8,887 nucleotides of DNA, from NCBI GenBank assembly GCA_964517075.1, contig CAZFAT010000259.1, positions 1 through 8,887 of the forward strand, read 5' to 3'. The stretch is from CAZFAT01 sp964517075 (GTDB lineage: Bacteria > Acidobacteriota > Vicinamibacteria > Vicinamibacterales > SCN-69-37). The notes beneath the pieces were generated by a model. That model did not search any database, was not told where the DNA came from, and was given only the letters and a program-made list of their open reading frames with translations. The position numbers were made by a program, and so were the translations under genes. Shown in pieces: positions 5,544-8,887 of the stretch (positions are counted from its first letter, which is position 1; every line of letters starts with the position of its first letter).

Positions 5544-8090
5544 GTGGACTATCGCCCCCAGGACATCGAGAAAAAGTGGCAGCGGCGCTGGACCGACGGG
5601 CGCGCGTTCGAGGTCAGCGAGGATCCCTCGCGGCCGAAGTTCTACTGTCTGGCCATGTTCGCCTATCCGTCGGGCGAAGCGCACGTGGGGCATGTGCGCA
5701 ACTACATGATCGGCGACATCATCGCGCGCACGATGCGGATGCGCGGCCGGAACGTGTTGCATCCCTTCGGCTGGGATGCCTTTGGTCTGCCGGCCGAGAA
5801 CGCCGCGATCAAGAACCAGGTGCATCCCGAAGCGTGGACGCTCCGGAGCATCGCCCACATGAAGGGCCAGCTCCAGCGGCTCGGCATCAGCTACGCGTGG
5901 GAACGCGAGATCGCCACCTGTCTGCCGGACTACTACCGCTGGAACCAGTGGCTCTTCACGCGGATGTTCCAGCGCGGGCTGGCCTACCGCCGCCGGTCGA
6001 GCGTCAACTGGTGCGCGAGCTGCCAGACGGTCCTGGCCAACGAGCAGGTCATCGACGGCGGCTGCTGGCGCTGCGGCACGCCTGTCACGCTCCGGGACCT
6101 CGAGCAGTGGTTCCTGCGCATCACCGCCTATGCGGAGGAACTGAACGACGCGCTCTCGACGCTCGGCGAGTGGCCCGAGAAGGTCGTCACGATGCAGCGC
6201 AACTGGATCGGACGATCGGAGGGCGCGCGCGTCAGATTTCCATGGGCGGGCGAGGCGATCGGCGGCGACGCCGGGGCCATCGAGGTCTTCACGACCCGCA
6301 TCGACACGATCTTCGGCGCCACGGCCGTGTTCCTCGCACCCGAACACCCGCTCGTCGAGCGCCTGGCCGCGGCGTCGGCGGATCCGGCGGGCTTTCGCAC
6401 GCGTGTGGCCGCGTTCCGCGCGCAGGATCGCACGGCACGGCTGACCGGCGAGGTGGAGAAGGACGGCTTCGACACGGGCACTCGCGTCGTCAATCCATTC
6501 ACGAACACGGCCGTCCCGGTCTGGATCGCGAACTTCGTGCTGGGTGAGTACGGCACCGGTGCGGTGATGGCCGTGCCCGCGCACGATCAGCGCGACTTCG
6601 AGTTCGCGCGCAAGTTCGATCTTCCCATCGTGACCGTGGTGCACCCGGACGGACTGCACCTGGCGGGCGGTGTGCTCGAGGCGGCCTGGGAGGAGGACGG
6701 CACACTGGCGGATTCCGGTCCCTACTCGGGCCTGCCGTCCGCCGAGGCGCGCCGGCGGATGACCGCTGACGCGGCCGCCCGCGGCCAGGGCGACGCGACC
6801 GTGCAGTTCCGCCTGAAGGACTGGGGCATCTCGCGGCAGCGCTACTGGGGCACGCCGATTCCGATCGTGTACTGCGACACGTGCGGGACGGTGCCCGTGC
6901 CCGATGCCGATCTACCGGTCGTCCTGCCCGACGTCGTGGAGTTCACGGGCCGCGGCGATTCGCCGCTCGCCAGCGTCCCGGCGTTCGTGCAGACGACGTG
7001 TCCGACGTGCGGCCGCCCGGCGCGGCGCGAGACGGACACCATGGACACGTTCGTCGACTCGTCCTGGTACTACTACCGCTTCTGCGATCCGGCGAACGAC
7101 ACGATGCCGTTCACGCCCCGCAAGGTCGAGTACTGGGCGCCCGTGGATTTCTACGTCGGCGGCGTCGAGCACGCGATCCTGCACCTCATCTACTCGCGGT
7201 TCTTCAGCCGCGTCTTTCGCGACGTCGGCCTCGTGTCCCTCGACGAGCCGTTCACGCGTCTGCTCACGCAGGGCATGGTGTTGCGCCATGGCGCGGTCAT
7301 GTCCAAGTCCAAGGGCAATGTCGTCGATCCGGACGACATGATTGCGAAATACGGCGCCGACGCGCTGCGCCTCTACGTGATGTTCGTGGCGCCGCCCGAG
7401 AAGGACGTCGAGTGGACGGATTCGGGGCTCGAGGGCGCGTACCGCTTCCTCGGACGCGTCTGGCGCCTCGTGGATCACCTGTTGCCGGCGCTCGAAGGGG
7501 CGCGGTCGCCGGCGAGGCGGTCGCCGGACGCCGGGGAGCGCGCGCTCCGGCAGCGCACGCACGCCACCATCCAGCGGGTCACGCGAGATATCGATCCGAG
7601 GATCCACCTCAACACGGCCGTGTCCGCGGTCATGGAACTGGTCAACGAGCTCTATGCCTTCGCGGAGGTCCGTGGCGTGCGTCCCGCCGGCCGGGACGGA
7701 GAGCCGCCGGCCGCCATCAGCCGGCCCGAAACCGCCGCGGTGCTGCGCGAAGCCGTCGAAGCGCTCGTCCTGCTGCTGTCGCCCTTCACACCGCACCTCG
7801 CCGAGGAGCTGTGGGAGCGGCTCGGGCATGAGGGCGGCCTCGCCGCTGCGTCGTGGCCGACGTTCGACGCCGAGGCCGCGCGCGAAGACGAAGTCGAGAT
7901 TCCCGTGCAGGTCAACGGCAAGGTGCGCGCGCGGGTGATGGTCCCCGCGGATGCGTCCGACGCTGACATCGAAGCGGCCGCCCGTTCGTCGCCTCAGGTG
8001 GCCGCGTATCTGGTCGGGATGACCGTCGTGAAGGTCGTGGTCGCGAACCGCCGGCTGGTGAACATCGTGGTGCGGCCCGCGAAAGCATAG
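5544..8090 (+). CDS. leuS: Leucyl-tRNA synthetase
   Basis: An 848-residue class I aminoacyl-tRNA synthetase that charges tRNA-Leu in the cytoplasm; the length is normal for bacterial LeuRS (about 860). Seen in order: HIGH-box HVGH (47-50); a four-cysteine zinc knuckle (C157, C160, C174, C177); the CP1 editing domain with TTRIDT (250-255) and MAVPAHDQRD, whose D348 matches the conserved editing aspartate; a second Cys quartet (C444, C447, C486, C489); the MDTFVDSSWYYYRF segment; the KMSKS box as VMSKSKGN (585-592); the anticodon-binding helical domain; and the C-terminal VQVNGKVRARV segment. Catalytic and proofreading activities should both be intact. GTG 5544 is the only possible upstream start: TAA lies in frame at 5526 and the next ATG (residue 38) would remove part of the Rossmann fold. 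No clear Shine-Dalgarno precedes it, so translation may rely on coupling to the deacetylase gene 10 bases upstream. Confidence 0.98.
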   Translation: MDYRPQDIEKKWQRRWTDGRAFEVSEDPSRPKFYCLAMFAYPSGEAHVGHVRNYMIGDIIARTMRMRGRNVLHPFGWDAFGLPAENAAIKNQVHPEAWTLRSIAHMKGQLQRLGISYAWEREIATCLPDYYRWNQWLFTRMFQRGLAYRRRSSVNWCASCQTVLANEQVIDGGCWRCGTPVTLRDLEQWFLRITAYAEELNDALSTLGEWPEKVVTMQRNWIGRSEGARVRFPWAGEAIGGDAGAIEVFTTRIDTIFGATAVFLAPEHPLVERLAAASADPAGFRTRVAAFRAQDRTARLTGEVEKDGFDTGTRVVNPFTNTAVPVWIANFVLGEYGTGAVMAVPAHDQRDFEFARKFDLPIVTVVHPDGLHLAGGVLEAAWEEDGTLADSGPYSGLPSAEARRRMTADAAARGQGDATVQFRLKDWGISRQRYWGTPIPIVYCDTCGTVPVPDADLPVVLPDVVEFTGRGDSPLASVPAFVQTTCPTCGRPARRETDTMDTFVDSSWYYYRFCDPANDTMPFTPRKVEYWAPVDFYVGGVEHAILHLIYSRFFSRVFRDVGLVSLDEPFTRLLTQGMVLRHGAVMSKSKGNVVDPDDMIAKYGADALRLYVMFVAPPEKDVEWTDSGLEGAYRFLGRVWRLVDHLLPALEGARSPARRSPDAGERALRQRTHATIQRVTRDIDPRIHLNTAVSAVMELVNELYAFAEVRGVRPAGRDGEPPAAISRPETAAVLREAVEALVLLLSPFTPHLAEELWERLGHEGGLAAASWPTFDAEAAREDEVEIPVQVNGKVRARVMVPADASDADIEAAARSSPQVAAYLVGMTVVKVVVANRRLVNIVVRPAKA

Positions 8091-8107
8091 GTCGTGGAAA
8101 GTTCGAA

Positions 8108-8695
8108 ATGAGAAGCCAGAGGTGTGAAGTGACGGCCAAGGCCCCGTCCGAACACCCGTGGCGGCAGACGTGGCCGCTGATGGTGCTCATGGCGGCACTC
8201 GTGTCGGCCTCCGCCTGCGGCTATGCGCTCGCGGGACGCGGCAACACGCTGCCGGCGGACATCCGTACCATTGGCATCCCCGACCTGGTGAACCAGTCCC
8301 CCGAGCCGGAGATTGACGGTGTTCTCACGCGCGCGCTGCGCACCGAGTTCCAGGGCAAGGGCCGCTACGTGGTCCGGCCCGAGGGGACGGGCGTGGATGC
8401 CGTGCTGACCGGCCGCGTCACGAGCGTCATCTTCCAGCCCGTTGCGTTCACCCCTGAAGGCCAGGGCCAGCGCTACCAGGTCATCGTCACCGCTGCCATT
8501 GAGTTTCGCGACGTCCGGCGCGATCAGGTGATCTGGTCGAATCCGTCCTTCGTCGCGCGCGACGAGTACGCCATCACCACGGGGACGACCGCGACCGATC
8601 CAAACGCGCTGTTCCGTCAGGACACGACGGCGCTGGACCGTCTGTCGCGAAGCTTCGCACGAACAGTGGTGACGTCGATCTTCGAAGCATTCTGA
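8108..8695 (+). CDS. lptE: LPS-assembly lipoprotein LptE-like
   Basis: A 195-residue predicted outer-membrane lipoprotein. LptE plugs the LptD barrel and helps deliver LPS to the cell surface. A hydrophobic signal segment (WPLMVLMAALVSASAC) ends at C37, followed by the family-typical CGYALAGRG start of the mature protein. The order then fits LptE: a short IRTIGIPDLVN strand, EPEIDGVLTRALRTEF helix, GVDAVLTGRV strand, YQVIVTAAIEF strand and a C-terminal helix. The lipobox reads A-S-A-C, without the usual leucine or valine at -3. Two in-frame starts are possible: ATG 8108, with a weak GGAAAG (8096-8101), or GTG 8129, with AGAGG (8118-8122) six bases upstream; the latter gives a cleaner signal peptide and 188 residues. 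It follows leuS by 17 bases and precedes holA, the E. coli order, which supports the call in this poorly conserved family. Confidence 0.85.
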   Translation: MRSQRCEVTAKAPSEHPWRQTWPLMVLMAALVSASACGYALAGRGNTLPADIRTIGIPDLVNQSPEPEIDGVLTRALRTEFQGKGRYVVRPEGTGVDAVLTGRVTSVIFQPVAFTPEGQGQRYQVIVTAAIEFRDVRRDQVIWSNPSFVARDEYAITTGTTATDPNALFRQDTTALDRLSRSFARTVVTSIFEAF

Positions 8696-8729
8696 ATTCT
8701 GTATTGATGATCTTTCGATCGCTTCATTG

Positions 8730-8887
8730 ATGCCCGCGCTTTCTCTCCTTTCCCTTCGTCAGCGCATTGCGAAACGCGACCTGGACTCCGTCCATGTCCT
8801 GGTTGGCGAGGACGTTCGGCTGATCGAGCGGACGGTGGACGACATTGAGGGCACCATCGATGAGGCCGATCGTCCGTTCGCCGTCGA
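8730..8887 (+). CDS. holA: DNA polymerase III delta subunit, N-terminal fragment
   Basis: The reading frame from ATG 8730 stays open for 52 codons to the right edge of the window and is not closed there. It begins MPALSLLSLRQRIAKRD and continues with VHVLVGEDVRLIERTVDDI. This resembles the N-terminus of the delta subunit (HolA), in which a short helix is followed by a beta strand and the G-E-(D/E) turn before a helix, marking the start of the AAA+-like domain 1. Delta is the clamp-loader wrench that opens the beta sliding clamp. The delta Walker site is normally degenerate, so absence of a GKT here is expected. Position directly after leuS-lptE, as in E. coli, is the strongest support. No Shine-Dalgarno is visible in the 34-base spacer at 8696-8729, which is AT-rich for this genome. 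Too short for certainty on sequence alone. Confidence 0.75.
   Translation, partial: MPALSLLSLRQRIAKRDLDSVHVLVGEDVRLIERTVDDIEGTIDEADRPFAV

Noticed and set aside
5463..6659. A 398-codon minus-strand open frame opposite leuS
   Set aside because: Antisense shadow of leuS, whose catalytic and editing motifs span the same bases.
6912..7829. A 305-codon minus-strand open frame opposite leuS
   Set aside because: Same reasoning; composition is typical of antisense GC-rich sequence.
8703..8732. Direct repeat ATTGATG at 8703-8709 and 8726-8732 before holA
   Set aside because: Only seven bases, the second copy includes the holA start codon, and nothing else supports a regulatory role; chance is adequate.
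1..8887. tRNA/rRNA genes, CRISPR arrays, insertion sequences, toxin-antitoxin or phage-defence genes
   Set aside because: None seen: the window is almost fully occupied by seven ordinary coding genes. A standalone Lhr helicase is not by itself evidence of a defence system.

Overview
The window is a compact, strongly GC-rich stretch of bacterial chromosome with seven protein genes. It has no RNA genes, mobile elements, CRISPR arrays or long non-coding regions. The only gap over 40 bases is a 68-base divergent intergenic region at 2243-2310. An LptE-type lipoprotein indicates a diderm bacterium that exports LPS, and an ETF:quinone oxidoreductase indicates respiratory oxidation of acyl-CoA or amino-acid intermediates. 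Base composition, frequent GTG starts and the gene mix fit an environmental Acidobacteriota-like genome (Vicinamibacteria type), but that is inference; no taxonomic marker was compared.

Left part (1-2242, minus strand): the first 747 codons of a large Lhr-family superfamily 2 helicase, reading off the left edge. It is transcribed divergently from everything else. The divergent spacer holds two AGTACT-cored sites and a possible -10 element placed so close to the GTG of the next gene that its transcript may be leaderless.

Right part (2311-8887, plus strand): six tightly packed genes reading the same way: ETF-QO, a DUF374-type acyltransferase, a histone-deacetylase-fold deacetylase, leuS, lptE and the start of holA (cut by the right edge). 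The first three are joined by 4-base stop/start overlaps (GTGA, ATGA), leuS follows after 10 bases, lptE after 17 and holA after 34. This looks like one transcription unit, or nested units. The leuS-lptE-holA order is the same as in Escherichia coli, so that block is an old conserved neighbourhood. The ETF-QO, acyltransferase and deacetylase upstream are the accessory part.

Functionally the run mixes respiration (ETF-QO), envelope lipid or LPS biology (acyltransferase, LptE), deacetylation of an unknown substrate, translation (LeuRS) and replication (DNA polymerase III delta). I see no clear sign of a previously undescribed system. The points most worth a second look are the extra cysteines in the ETF-QO C-terminal iron-sulfur domain, the paired AGTACT sites in the divergent promoter region, and the coupling of an acyltransferase and a deacetylase to the conserved leuS-lptE-holA block.
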